From NCBI GenBank assembly GCA_017466965.1, contig JAFTTD010000353.1, positions 1 through 5,182 on the forward strand: DNA of 5,182 nt, in the 5' to 3' direction. Origin of the DNA: Bacteroidaceae bacterium (lineage in GTDB: Bacteria > Bacteroidota > Bacteroidia > Bacteroidales > Bacteroidaceae). Under the pieces are notes generated by a model. The model had not been told where the DNA came from. It made no database searches and saw nothing but the letters and a program-made list of their open reading frames with translations. Every line of letters starts with the position of its first letter. Positions within the stretch are counted from its first letter, which is position 1. This document shows positions 1 to 5,151 of the stretch, in pieces. The position numbers were made by a program, and so were the translations under genes.

Positions 1-4
1 GTAA

Positions 5-613
5 GAATTCATCAAGTATTGCGTAAAATGGGCACTTGACAACAGTATGGACGACCTTGAGTTCCTCAACAAGATGATTGACAAAGGACTGATCGAACGG
101 CTGCAGGCTGTTGCAAATACAGAATTTGTTCGTTTGCCATACACTGAAGGTATCAATATCCTTGAGAAAGCTATAGCTGACGGCAAGAAATTCGAGTTCC
201 CTGTTTATTGGGGCTGCGACCTCGCAAGCGAGCACGAGCGCTTCCTCGTTGAAGAGTACTTCAAGAAGCCTGTTATAATGACAGACTATCCGAAGGAAAT
301 AAAGGCGTTCTACATGAAGATGAACGAAGACGGCAAGACTGTTCAGGGTACAGACGTTCTGTTCCCACAGATTGGCGAAATCATCGGAGGTTCTGTTCGT
401 GAAGAAAGCTACGACAAACTCATGGAACGCATTGAGGAGATGAACATACCTATGAAGGATATGTGGTGGTATCTTGACACCCGTAAGTTCGGTACTTGTC
501 CGCATGGCGGATTCGGACTCGGATTCGAGCGTCTGATACTGTTCGTCACTGGCATGCAGAACATCCGCGACGTAATACCGTTCCCACGCACTCCAAACAA
601 TGCAGAATTCTAA
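5..613 (+). CDS. asnS: Asparaginyl-tRNA synthetase, C-terminal part (5' end outside window)
   Basis: Cytoplasmic class II aminoacyl-tRNA synthetase that charges tRNA-Asn with asparagine using ATP. About 202 residues are visible of a protein usually near 465, so the anticodon-binding OB domain and class II motifs 1 and 2 lie off the left edge. What remains is the second half of the catalytic domain: the conserved LASEHERFL stretch, then [12 protein letters not shown] (typical of AsnRS rather than AspRS), then [11 protein letters not shown], and motif 3 as GFGLGFERL with its ATP-binding arginine, followed by [11 protein letters not shown] close to the C-terminus. The first in-frame ATG is at 47, but family-like sequence ([13 protein letters not shown]) continues upstream to base 5, so 47 is not the true start. 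An in-frame TAA occupies bases 2-4 exactly at the window edge; this is probably an end-of-sequence artefact. Identification is firm; an intact gene cannot be proven from this window. Confidence 0.95.
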   Translation, partial: EFIKYCVKWALDNSMDDLEFLNKMIDKGLIERLQAVANTEFVRLPYTEGINILEKAIADGKKFEFPVYWGCDLASEHERFLVEEYFKKPVIMTDYPKEIKAFYMKMNEDGKTVQGTDVLFPQIGEIIGGSVREESYDKLMERIEEMNIPMKDMWWYLDTRKFGTCPHGGFGLGFERLILFVTGMQNIRDVIPFPRTPNNAEF

Positions 614-651
614 ATAGCTGTATTTTTTACTCTATAGCACAATAACTAATA

Positions 652-702
652 ACCGTAAGGGAATCAGCCCCGTAAAAGGGCATTTCCTTGCGGTTTTCTT
701 TT
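652..702 (+). terminator. Intrinsic terminator of asnS
   Basis: Bases 652-664 pair continuously with 682-694 (13 bp, including G-U pairs; arms begin ACCGTAAGG and end CCTTGCGGT). After a two-base bulge, GCCC (667-670) pairs with GGGC (678-681) around a 7-nt loop. A T-rich tail, TTTTCTTTT (694-702), follows at once. It lies 38 bp past the asnS stop codon and is a textbook Rho-independent terminator. The arms are followed by T only on the + side, so it serves asnS and not the convergent gene at 935-1450. Confidence 0.88.
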
Positions 703-934
703 ATATGGTTATAAGCATGCCTTGCGCTTGAACATGAAAAAAGAAACGAAGATACAAGAATTATTCCGTTTCGGATTAAGGACAGCAGATTTCTCCGCAC
801 CTTTCATCCCTCTGAAACATCTGTATCTCCGTGGCTCCACTCTATTACCGGCATCTGTTAATTCCTGCCAATAGCAGAAGGAGAAGAAAATGAATCGGCA
901 CTCTCTCAAGGAACTGTCTCCTCGTGCCTACCTG
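703..934. other. Intergenic region between convergent genes, no supported gene
   Basis: This 230-bp stretch separates the asnS terminator from the end of the minus-strand barrel gene. A 66-codon minus-strand open frame crosses it, but it needs a TTG start and its translation is rich in Cys, Arg and Phe with no recognisable motif. A short inverted repeat, TCCGTTTCGGA, is at 765-775. The sequence is less AT-rich than other spacers in the window, which hints at a degraded gene or a dispersed intergenic element, but nothing here proves that. Confidence 0.35.
897..928 (-). terminator. Possible weak terminator of the 935-1450 gene
   Basis: On the minus strand, GGCAC (924-928 read in reverse) can pair with GTGCC (897-901), with an inner AGGA/TCCT pairing. 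It begins 7 bp past the stop codon and is followed by a moderately T-rich stretch (ATTTTCTTCT). The stem is short and the tail interrupted, so this is only a candidate. Confidence 0.25.
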
Positions 935-1450
935 TCAGAATTTATATCCATAACCGACAAACATAACAATGCTGTTTGAATCAGCAAACATGAACCGGGT
1001 TTCCATATTTATGAAACTTTTCTTCCCTATCGGTATGGACATACCGGAACCTATATTCAGAGCGAGGTCTGAAGTTTCCTTGCTGTCAACTGTCACTGTT
1101 TCATTTCCATTATGCATATTTCTTTTCCCGTAGAAATTGTTCTGCATACCAAACCCTGCCAGAGGATACACCGACACAAGGTGTTTGCCTATATGGAAAT
1201 TCATCACATAATGAAAATTCAAGTTAAAGTCAAGCCCTGTAACTTTGTCGTTAGGAACATAGAATACCACTTCCGGCGCAATTCTGAACTTGTCAACCAG
1301 CACATATCGTCCCTGCAAACCAATTCCGACACGTTTGTAGTCCGTCTGATAGCCCATTTCTATAACACCAGAACGTTCATACTTTTTCGATTGCGCATCT
1401 GCTCCCAATACCAGAAGCATTGCAAATAATGTCAATATAATCTTTTTCAT
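935..1450 (-). CDS. Small secreted outer-membrane beta-barrel protein
   Basis: 171 residues. The N-terminus MKKIILTLFAMLLVLGADAQ is a clear Sec signal peptide, with cleavage likely just before the Gln, a pattern common in Bacteroidetes. The mature part is about 150 residues of alternating hydrophobic and polar strands: roughly 27-35, 42-51, 55-64, 73-87, 90-101, 129-140, 145-155 and 161-171. The chain ends in an aromatic residue (GYGYKF), as barrel proteins often do. Eight strands and this length fit the small OmpA/OmpW-like barrel superfamily (OMP_b-brl type). No substrate or partner can be inferred. The start is fixed by the signal peptide; no Shine-Dalgarno sequence is present. It lies 74 bp downstream of the GlsB-like gene on the same strand with no clear terminator between them, so co-transcription is possible. 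Barrel assignment is confident; the exact family is not. Confidence 0.85.
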   Translation of the reverse strand: MKKIILTLFAMLLVLGADAQSKKYERSGVIEMGYQTDYKRVGIGLQGRYVLVDKFRIAPEVVFYVPNDKVTGLDFNLNFHYVMNFHIGKHLVSVYPLAGFGMQNNFYGKRNMHNGNETVTVDSKETSDLALNIGSGMSIPIGKKSFINMETRFMFADSNSIVMFVGYGYKF

Positions 1451-1524
1451 AAAATCATGGTTTAGGCTAAAGTTTCTGTATTTTACAAATAGTTAAGGAT
1501 CCCGCTTCATTTGATGTTCAAATT

Positions 1525-1764
1525 CTAATTCCTCACTTTCGACATTATCCATAGGAGCAGCACAGCACCCACTACCGAAGTTATAAGGTTTCCGAATATG
1601 CCTGCAAACTCTATACCAAGCAGGCTGAACAACCATCCGCCCAATACGCCGCCAATCACACCTATTACGAGGTTCATGAATAGACCGAAGCCGCCTCCTT
1701 CCATCAGTCTGCCAGCTATGAAACCAGCAACGATGCCAATGATGATAAACCAAACAAAACTCAT
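1525..1764 (-). CDS. GlsB/YeaQ/YmgE family small membrane protein
   Basis: 79 residues, the usual size for this family (PF04226, historically called transglycosylase-associated protein). Three hydrophobic segments are seen: about 2-20 (WFIIIGIVAGFIAGRL), 26-47 and 54-74. Family hallmarks are the glycine-rich IVAGFIAGRLMEGGGFG loop after helix 1 and NLVIGVIGGVLGGWLF in helix 2, with a short charged tail SKVRN. It should sit in the inner membrane. Homologues are linked to envelope or general stress in several bacteria, but no biochemical activity is established. A longer overlapping frame on the same strand (from 1771) gives a Trp/Arg-rich translation and is a shadow. The barrel gene follows 74 bp downstream on the same strand. 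No consensus -7 element was found upstream, so its promoter is unassigned. Confidence 0.92.
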   Translation of the reverse strand: MSFVWFIIIGIVAGFIAGRLMEGGGFGLFMNLVIGVIGGVLGGWLFSLLGIEFAGIFGNLITSVVGAVLLLWIMSKVRN

Positions 1765-1805
1765 AATTCATACGTTTAATGTGTTAATAATCAAATAATT
1801 TAAGA

Positions 1806-1830
1806 TATAAAATCACTTTTGATTTTTATA
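1806..1830. repeat. AT-rich inverted repeat in divergent intergenic region
   Basis: TATAAAATCA (1806-1815) and TGATTTTTATA (1820-1830) are reverse complements apart from one extra A, with a 4-base centre CTTT. It lies between the divergent genes at 1764 (-) and 1929 (+), so a terminator role is unlikely. It could be an operator or the 5'-leader hairpin of the minus-strand gene. AT-rich palindromes also arise by chance. Confidence 0.35.
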
Positions 1831-1914
1831 CTCATATAACACGGCTTAATAAAAATGGTTCATACATGAAGAATATTTAACAGCAGAAAAACCAATGTTT
1901 TATGAGAATAGTCG

Positions 1915-1922
1915 TATCTTTG
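1915..1922 (+). promoter_or_regulatory. Bacteroidetes -7 promoter element for the 1929 gene
   Basis: TATCTTTG matches the Bacteroidetes housekeeping sigma -7 consensus TAnnTTTG exactly, and is followed by CA as in the other promoter of this window (4290). No convincing TTTG-like -33 element is found about 19-21 bp upstream. Initiation a few bases downstream would fall at about 1927-1930, at or next to the ATG at 1929. This argues against translation starting at the earlier in-frame ATG at 1902, which lies upstream of the -7 element. Confidence 0.7.
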
Positions 1923-1928
1923 CATTAT

Positions 1929-2471
1929 ATGGACAAAGAATATTTAAACAGATTTGAAAGTTCACTCACTGATGAACTTCTTCGCCTGTGCACTTCATGC
2001 AAGATGCTCGACGGCACACTTCTTGCTTCAGACGACATTGATGAACACTGGGACAAGCTGGCACCCAAGTACATAGCTGACGCTGTGCCACAAGTGGCAG
2101 ACTACCCTACCGTATCAGTGGCATGGGCTGCATATCTCGGAGCAGCTATCGCCAACGGATGGGACACAAACTGGACTGCCTGTTCACTTGCACCTTACGA
2201 ATCATTCTATGGCAAACAGGATTTTGACGACATGGACGAACACATTGTACGCGACCTGCTCCGAATGCCCTTAGACAGTGCAGATGCAAAGGCGCTTGAA
2301 GGAATGCTGCGCAAATGCGGCGAAGCTGCCGTTGCCCGAATCAGGCATGAGCAGATAGAACCGCAAAGCCCGATGGCATTCTATGTCTTCGCAAGAACAG
2401 CAAAAGTGATGTACCGCATAGGAGCAGCAATAGAACTGAAACGTTTAGGCTACAAGTTTGAAAAGTTATAA
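1929..2471 (+). CDS. Conserved-looking hypothetical protein, soluble, mostly helical
   Basis: 180 residues from ATG 1929. An in-frame ATG at 1902 would add nine residues (MRIVVSLHY) but lies upstream of the -7 promoter element, so 1929 is preferred. There is no signal peptide or membrane helix, so the product is probably cytoplasmic. Composition suggests an all-helical fold: amphipathic stretches at about 3-24, 35-56, 104-113, 117-141 and 148-172, with a central segment VSVAWAAYLGAAIANGWDTN at 62-81 followed by acidic DFDDMDEH at 98-105. Three cysteines (21, 24, 85) fall in the first half, the first two as CTSC, with one more at 130; a metal site is not evident. I do not recognise a characterised family. 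It appears to be a single-gene unit with its own promoter and a downstream terminator. Coding is well supported by codon use; function is unknown. Confidence 0.85.
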   Translation: MDKEYLNRFESSLTDELLRLCTSCKMLDGTLLASDDIDEHWDKLAPKYIADAVPQVADYPTVSVAWAAYLGAAIANGWDTNWTACSLAPYESFYGKQDFDDMDEHIVRDLLRMPLDSADAKALEGMLRKCGEAAVARIRHEQIEPQSPMAFYVFARTAKVMYRIGAAIELKRLGYKFEKL

Positions 2472-2478
2472 CATGAAA

Positions 2479-2515
2479 GAAGGACGGAAGAAATCTCCGC
2501 CCTTCTCAGCTTTTT
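2479..2515. terminator. Terminator between convergent genes, probably bidirectional
   Basis: GAAGG-A-CGGA (2479-2488) pairs with TCCG-C-CCTTC (2496-2505), nine base pairs with one A/C mismatch and a short A-rich loop. On the + strand TTTTT follows at 2511-2515 after a five-base gap; on the - strand the stem is followed by TTTCATGTT. It begins 7 bp after the stop codon of the + gene and lies 65 bp past the end of the - strand lipoprotein gene, so it could serve both. The + direction is the better supported. Confidence 0.6.
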
Positions 2516-2569
2516 GACACTGCCATTTACAAATTCAGCAGCCTAACAAATATCCGAAATTATTCTTTG

Positions 2570-3772
2570 CTACTTTTCAGTGCAAGGCACGTCAACTTCG
2601 CCTCCAAGCACCATTCCTACATACTGCGGAGAAGTATTCTTTGTTCCGTCAGCAAGACGAATATCCCTGACAGAAGTAGAATTGCAATCATACACAATGC
2701 CGTCATTCACCATTACTCCCACCAAAGTTCCAGCCGCATCCTTAGCATCAGCACAACGGATACTGCCGTATGTGGAATTCTTGTGAAGGATGATGCCACT
2801 TGCTCTTCCAACCAACCCTCCTGTGTTGCAAGCATACTCTTCAGCCTTTGTAATACACTTGCCACCTACAAGGTCTGCATCGCTCTTGCAATTCTTCAGC
2901 TCTGAATCAAAAGCATTGCCGACAATACCTCCAGTAAATGAATATATACATTCATCGCCTGTTCCGCCTGCCACATCGCCATCATTGAAACAGTCTGTAA
3001 ACGGACTTGCCTCATTAGAAGGAGAATACATAACTGTACTGCCGGATATGCCGCCCACATAACTTTCCTCGCAATTGAGCGAACCTCTTACATCACCGTC
3101 ATTCTTGCATTTCACAACTGCCGTTCCATGACTGATGCCTACAACACCTCCAACAGTAGCTTTCAGAGCTTTCAGATGAGCAACAGAAACATCTTCATCA
3201 TTGCTGCAGTTCTCAATCTTACCCTCATTAACATAGGCAGCCACACCACCAGCCATCACATAATTGTGCAGAACAGGCATATCGGCAACGAAATCAGCGT
3301 CAATATGCAAATTCTTGATTGTAGAGAAATAGGCTGCGCCGAAGAATCCGAGCAAAGTGAATGGAGAAACACCCTCATCATTAACTTCCGGAGAAGCAAA
3401 GTTCATCACACCGTCAATATAGTGTCCACCACCATCAAATGTGCCAGTGAACGGACGGCTTGTACTTCCGATAGGCTGCCATTTCATGTTCTTTCCAAGC
3501 GTAATGTTCCTTGTAAGCTTGAAGTAAGGAGCCGCATCACGAGGATCATCATCTGCAAGCGTGCCATTGTTCACATTCTCTGCCATCCATAACAGATTAG
3601 CCAAACTGCTGATTTCGTATGCAGTAGCCTCACTCTTGCCGTCGCCGACAGCCGGAGCCTCTGAAACAGGTATTTTTACTACGTCATCATTATCATCATC
3701 ATTATCACAACTTACGAAGATTCCCAAAGCCGCAACAAGCGCAACACCTTTAATAAAATTGAATAGTTTCAT
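2570..3772 (-). CDS. Surface lipoprotein with GLUG-like repeats
   Basis: 400 residues. The N-terminus (MKLFNFIKGVALVAALG) is a lipoprotein signal peptide with lipobox IFVSC, so Cys22 should be lipidated. The next residues, DNDDDNDD, form an acidic tract resembling the Bacteroidetes lipoprotein export signal, which suggests display on the outer face of the outer membrane. Residues 100-121 carry PIGSTSRPFTGTFDGGGHYI, the segment usually seen before GLUG repeats (PF07581). About six repeats of 23-31 residues follow, with the pattern GG-V/I/L-x-G, then N/K-C-x-N/S-D-x-D-V/L: near 174-196, 207-230, 239-269, 280-303, 317-340 and 347-370. Such repeats are expected to build a right-handed beta-helix or similar solenoid. 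Several repeats carry Cys at matching positions. No enzyme domain is seen; adhesin or glycan-binding roles are guesses. The gene stands alone, convergent with the 1929 gene, and has a long AT-rich upstream region. Confidence 0.88.
   Translation of the reverse strand: MKLFNFIKGVALVAALGIFVSCDNDDDNDDVVKIPVSEAPAVGDGKSEATAYEISSLANLLWMAENVNNGTLADDDPRDAAPYFKLTRNITLGKNMKWQPIGSTSRPFTGTFDGGGHYIDGVMNFASPEVNDEGVSPFTLLGFFGAAYFSTIKNLHIDADFVADMPVLHNYVMAGGVAAYVNEGKIENCSNDEDVSVAHLKALKATVGGVVGISHGTAVVKCKNDGDVRGSLNCEESYVGGISGSTVMYSPSNEASPFTDCFNDGDVAGGTGDECIYSFTGGIVGNAFDSELKNCKSDADLVGGKCITKAEEYACNTGGLVGRASGIILHKNSTYGSIRCADAKDAAGTLVGVMVNDGIVYDCNSTSVRDIRLADGTKNTSPQYVGMVLGGEVDVPCTEK
3683..3706. repeat. Imperfect ATC/ATT trinucleotide tract in the lipoprotein gene
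   Basis: Eight consecutive triplets, six of them ATC or ATT after an initial GTC, read on the minus strand as GAT/AAT/GAC and encode the Asp/Asn tract directly after lipobox Cys22. Slippage here would add or remove whole codons, changing acidic-tract length without breaking the frame. Confidence 0.7.
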
Positions 3773-4289
3773 AAATAATCATTAGTTTTAATTTGTAATT
3801 GTTTTAATTTCTCATGCTGTAAATATATTAAAATTACTTCTACAACCATAAAACAAAACAATTTATTTTCTGCAAAAGTTCAGATATAACTATTTTTAAA
3901 TGATTTCAATATTATTTTAGGGCAAATTGTAAAATTTACTTTACAAAAATCAGATAAAAACAACAAAACCATTAAAAATTCAGTTCATTTCATAAGAAAG
4001 AAAAAAAACAGTGCGCCAGAGTTTACAAATCAGCGCACTGGAATTAAATCTCCAGCACACAGGAGTTGAAACTCCAGCGCACTGTTTTCTGACTTTCAAA
4101 CATACAGATTTTCAAACATCTCAACAACCATATAACAATGTGTTGGTATCAACCCTTATATTTCTGCAAACTAAGCAATTACAGCAAACTCCGATACAAC
4201 TATTCCACTTTTTTACGTCCATTTTATAATCCCATCCTTAATCCGTAATTTTAATTCCTTCAAATTGCAGTAATTGAATAATATTTAAC
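3773..4289. other. Long AT-rich intergenic region
   Basis: Over 500 bp without a supported gene between the lipoprotein gene (-) and the promoter at 4290 (+). The part at 3773-4004 is very AT-rich and should hold the lipoprotein promoter on the minus strand, but no clean TAnnTTTG with a spaced TTG box was found. The 22-bp-period repeat array is at 4005-4088. From 4089 to 4263 I see only AT-rich sequence. A 72-codon frame beginning at GTG 4011 runs through the repeat array and is judged spurious. Confidence 0.6.
4005..4088. repeat. Array of imperfect palindromes with 22-bp period
   Basis: A six-base motif recurs with exact spacing of 22: GTGCGC (4011), GCGCAC (4033), GCACAC (4055) and GCGCAC (4077), the first being the reverse complement of GCGCAC. 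The three 16-base stretches between them are themselves partly palindromic. The best is AGGAGTTGAAACTCCA (4061-4076), then TGGAATTAAATCTCCA (4039-4054), while 4017-4032 is degenerate. The outer ends also form an inverted repeat: AAAACAGTGCGC (4005-4016) with GCGCACTGTTTT (4077-4088), 12 perfect pairs, continuing with GAGTTT/AAACTC after a 2x2 mismatch. The array could fold as RNA or cruciform, or present protein-binding sites on the same helix face every two turns. It is not coding, because 22 is not a multiple of three and the units do not keep frame. Confidence 0.75.
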
Positions 4290-4297
4290 TATCTTTG
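4290..4297 (+). promoter_or_regulatory. Bacteroidetes -7 promoter element for the structured RNA / downstream barrel gene
   Basis: TATCTTTG matches TAnnTTTG exactly and shares the ten bases TATCTTTGCA with the promoter at 1915. An ATTG at 4264-4267 lies 22 bp upstream, slightly far for a -33 element but the best candidate. Initiation would be expected near 4302-4305, where the first hairpin of the predicted RNA begins. The nearest start codon on this strand is about 260 bp further on, so the transcript begins with a long untranslated region or is a separate RNA. Confidence 0.75.
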
Positions 4298-4301
4298 CAG
4301 A

Positions 4302-4500
4302 GTGCAATTCAGAGAGTTGCACGACATTTTTATTTTTTGCTTACTTTCCACTCGAATCACCACCTCGAAAAAAGAAAGCGACAAGCAAAAACTTCCATTA
4401 GTAGTGAAGCATGCGCATAGGCGTAGGCTTCAACTATGACTAATGGGGGTTTGTGGTGAACCCGAGTGGAACATAGATTGCAAGCCTGCGCTTTCTTCTT
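4302..4500 (+). ncRNA. Candidate structured RNA (independent ncRNA or long 5' leader)
   Basis: The pairings found by eye are strong and consistent. The 5' hairpin is GTGCAA (4302-4307) with TTGCAC (4317-4322). The main helix is TTCCACTCG (4346-4354) with CGAGTGGAA (4463-4471), then TCACCAC (4357-4363) with GTGGTGA (4453-4459), 16 bp in all across a small internal loop. The apical arm is 4389-4401 with 4440-4452 (13 bp including G-U), then TAGTGAAGC (4402-4410) with 4427-4436 with one bulged A, and 4412-4416 with 4421-4425 closed by ATAG. Between main helix and apical arm is a 25-nt one-sided bulge (4364-4388). The 3' end is placed by the T-rich run at 4491-4507. Size (about 200 nt), promoter and long rod with a large central bulge recall 6S RNA, but I cannot confirm membership of that or any other Rfam family. 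A riboswitch-like leader for the gene at 4564 is the main alternative. The + strand is chosen from the promoter. Confidence 0.6.
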
Positions 4501-4503
4501 TAT

Positions 4504-4553
4504 TTATTAAAGGTTAGTGCGGTCTTCATATTGAATGTTCTAACTTTTAATAA
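4504..4553 (+). promoter_or_regulatory. Long leader hairpin just upstream of the barrel gene start
   Basis: TTATTAAAGGTTAG (4504-4517) pairs along its full 14 bases with CTAACTTTTAATAA (4540-4553), one pair being G-U, around a 22-base loop. It ends ten bases before the ATG at 4564 and has no T tract after it, so it is unlikely to be a terminator. It could control ribosome access or protect the mRNA 5' end. Confidence 0.55.
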
Positions 4554-4563
4554 ATACACAAAT

Positions 4564-5151
4564 ATGAAAAAATTTATTTTTGGGCTTATCCTGTTGCCGT
4601 TTGCATTAAGCATCAATGCACAAAAAGGAATGCACTCCGTGGGTGCGAATGTGAGTTATAATATTTTCAACAATAAATTGGCAGATTATGGTTATTGGGA
4701 TGGCTACTCCATTGAACAAGACAACAAATTTGGTTTAGGGCTAAAGTATCAATATTATGTAACCAATTATTTTAGATTTTCATGTTCCATCAAAGGGGTT
4801 TTAACAGGAATGGATGTTTTATATGATGACTATGAAGAATATGGCTATCACATTAGAGGTGTTGATGTTTCATTAGATTCCCATTGGTTTATTACTCGTC
4901 CTTCAAGATTACGTCCATACGGTATAATAGGACTATCAACAGGTTGTATTAAAAACACATTTGATTATGACGATTCATATTTAGGAATAAATTATGGTGC
5001 AGGAATACAATATGAAACAAATAATAGAATTACATTGCAAATGGAAATAATTGGCCGGTATGGATTCCCAAGAACTTCTTCTTATGACGGAGATATCGAA
5101 CGTCCATTCGACAACTTCCAAATATCAATAGGCTCAGTATATAATATATAA
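4564..5151 (+). CDS. Secreted outer-membrane beta-barrel protein, AT-rich gene
   Basis: 195 residues from ATG 4564. A frame extension to TTG 4531 was discarded because it runs through the leader hairpin and puts twelve residues before a normal signal peptide. MKKFIFGLILLPFALSINAQ is a Sec signal peptide with the Ala-Gln ending also seen in the 935-1450 product. The mature part has barrel-like alternating strands: about 24-33, 55-66, 69-80, 97-110, 117-127, 141-151, 154-166 and 183-195. Aromatic residues are abundant, a Tyr/Asp-rich loop lies at 86-95, and the glycine-rich RPYGIIGLSTG motif at 117-127 is typical of small OMP_b-brl barrels. No ligand can be inferred. The A-rich stretch ahead of ATG and lack of Shine-Dalgarno fit Bacteroidetes. 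Codon use is visibly more AT-rich than in asnS or the 1929 gene, which may mean foreign origin or low expression. The gene follows a 260-bp structured leader with its own promoter. Confidence 0.85.
   Translation: MKKFIFGLILLPFALSINAQKGMHSVGANVSYNIFNNKLADYGYWDGYSIEQDNKFGLGLKYQYYVTNYFRFSCSIKGVLTGMDVLYDDYEEYGYHIRGVDVSLDSHWFITRPSRLRPYGIIGLSTGCIKNTFDYDDSYLGINYGAGIQYETNNRITLQMEIIGRYGFPRTSSYDGDIERPFDNFQISIGSVYNI

Noticed and set aside
747..754. TATCTTCG on the minus strand as a promoter
   Set aside because: One mismatch at a conserved T of TAnnTTTG, no -33 element, and it would drive transcription into the 3' end of asnS antisense.
709..909. 66-codon minus-strand open frame in the intergenic region
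   Set aside because: Needs a TTG start, lies largely over the presumed 3' region of the barrel gene, and the translation has no signal peptide, domain or normal composition.
1493..1771. 92-codon minus-strand frame overlapping the GlsB-like gene
   Set aside because: Its Trp/His/Arg-rich translation is a frame shadow; the 1525-1764 frame matches a known family across its whole length.
3128..3592. 154-codon + frame opposite the lipoprotein gene
   Set aside because: Antisense shadow of the repeat-bearing lipoprotein; no coding features of its own.
4005..4088. CRISPR array
   Set aside because: The repeated unit is only six bases with 16-base palindromic spacers and there are no cas genes; true CRISPR repeats are much longer and spacers are not palindromic.
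4011..4229. 72-codon + frame starting with GTG inside the 22-bp-period array
   Set aside because: The first half is the repeat array, whose period is not a multiple of three; the rest is low-complexity AT-rich sequence. No promoter or family resemblance.
4348..4471. tRNA or tmRNA on the minus strand because of a GGGTTCACC stretch
   Set aside because: It resembles a T-loop only partly; no acceptor stem, anticodon arm or CCA end can be formed around it.
4504..4553. Intrinsic terminator or integron attC site
   Set aside because: The stem is AT-rich with no following T tract, and the GTTAG/CTAAC arms are in the wrong order for attC core sites.
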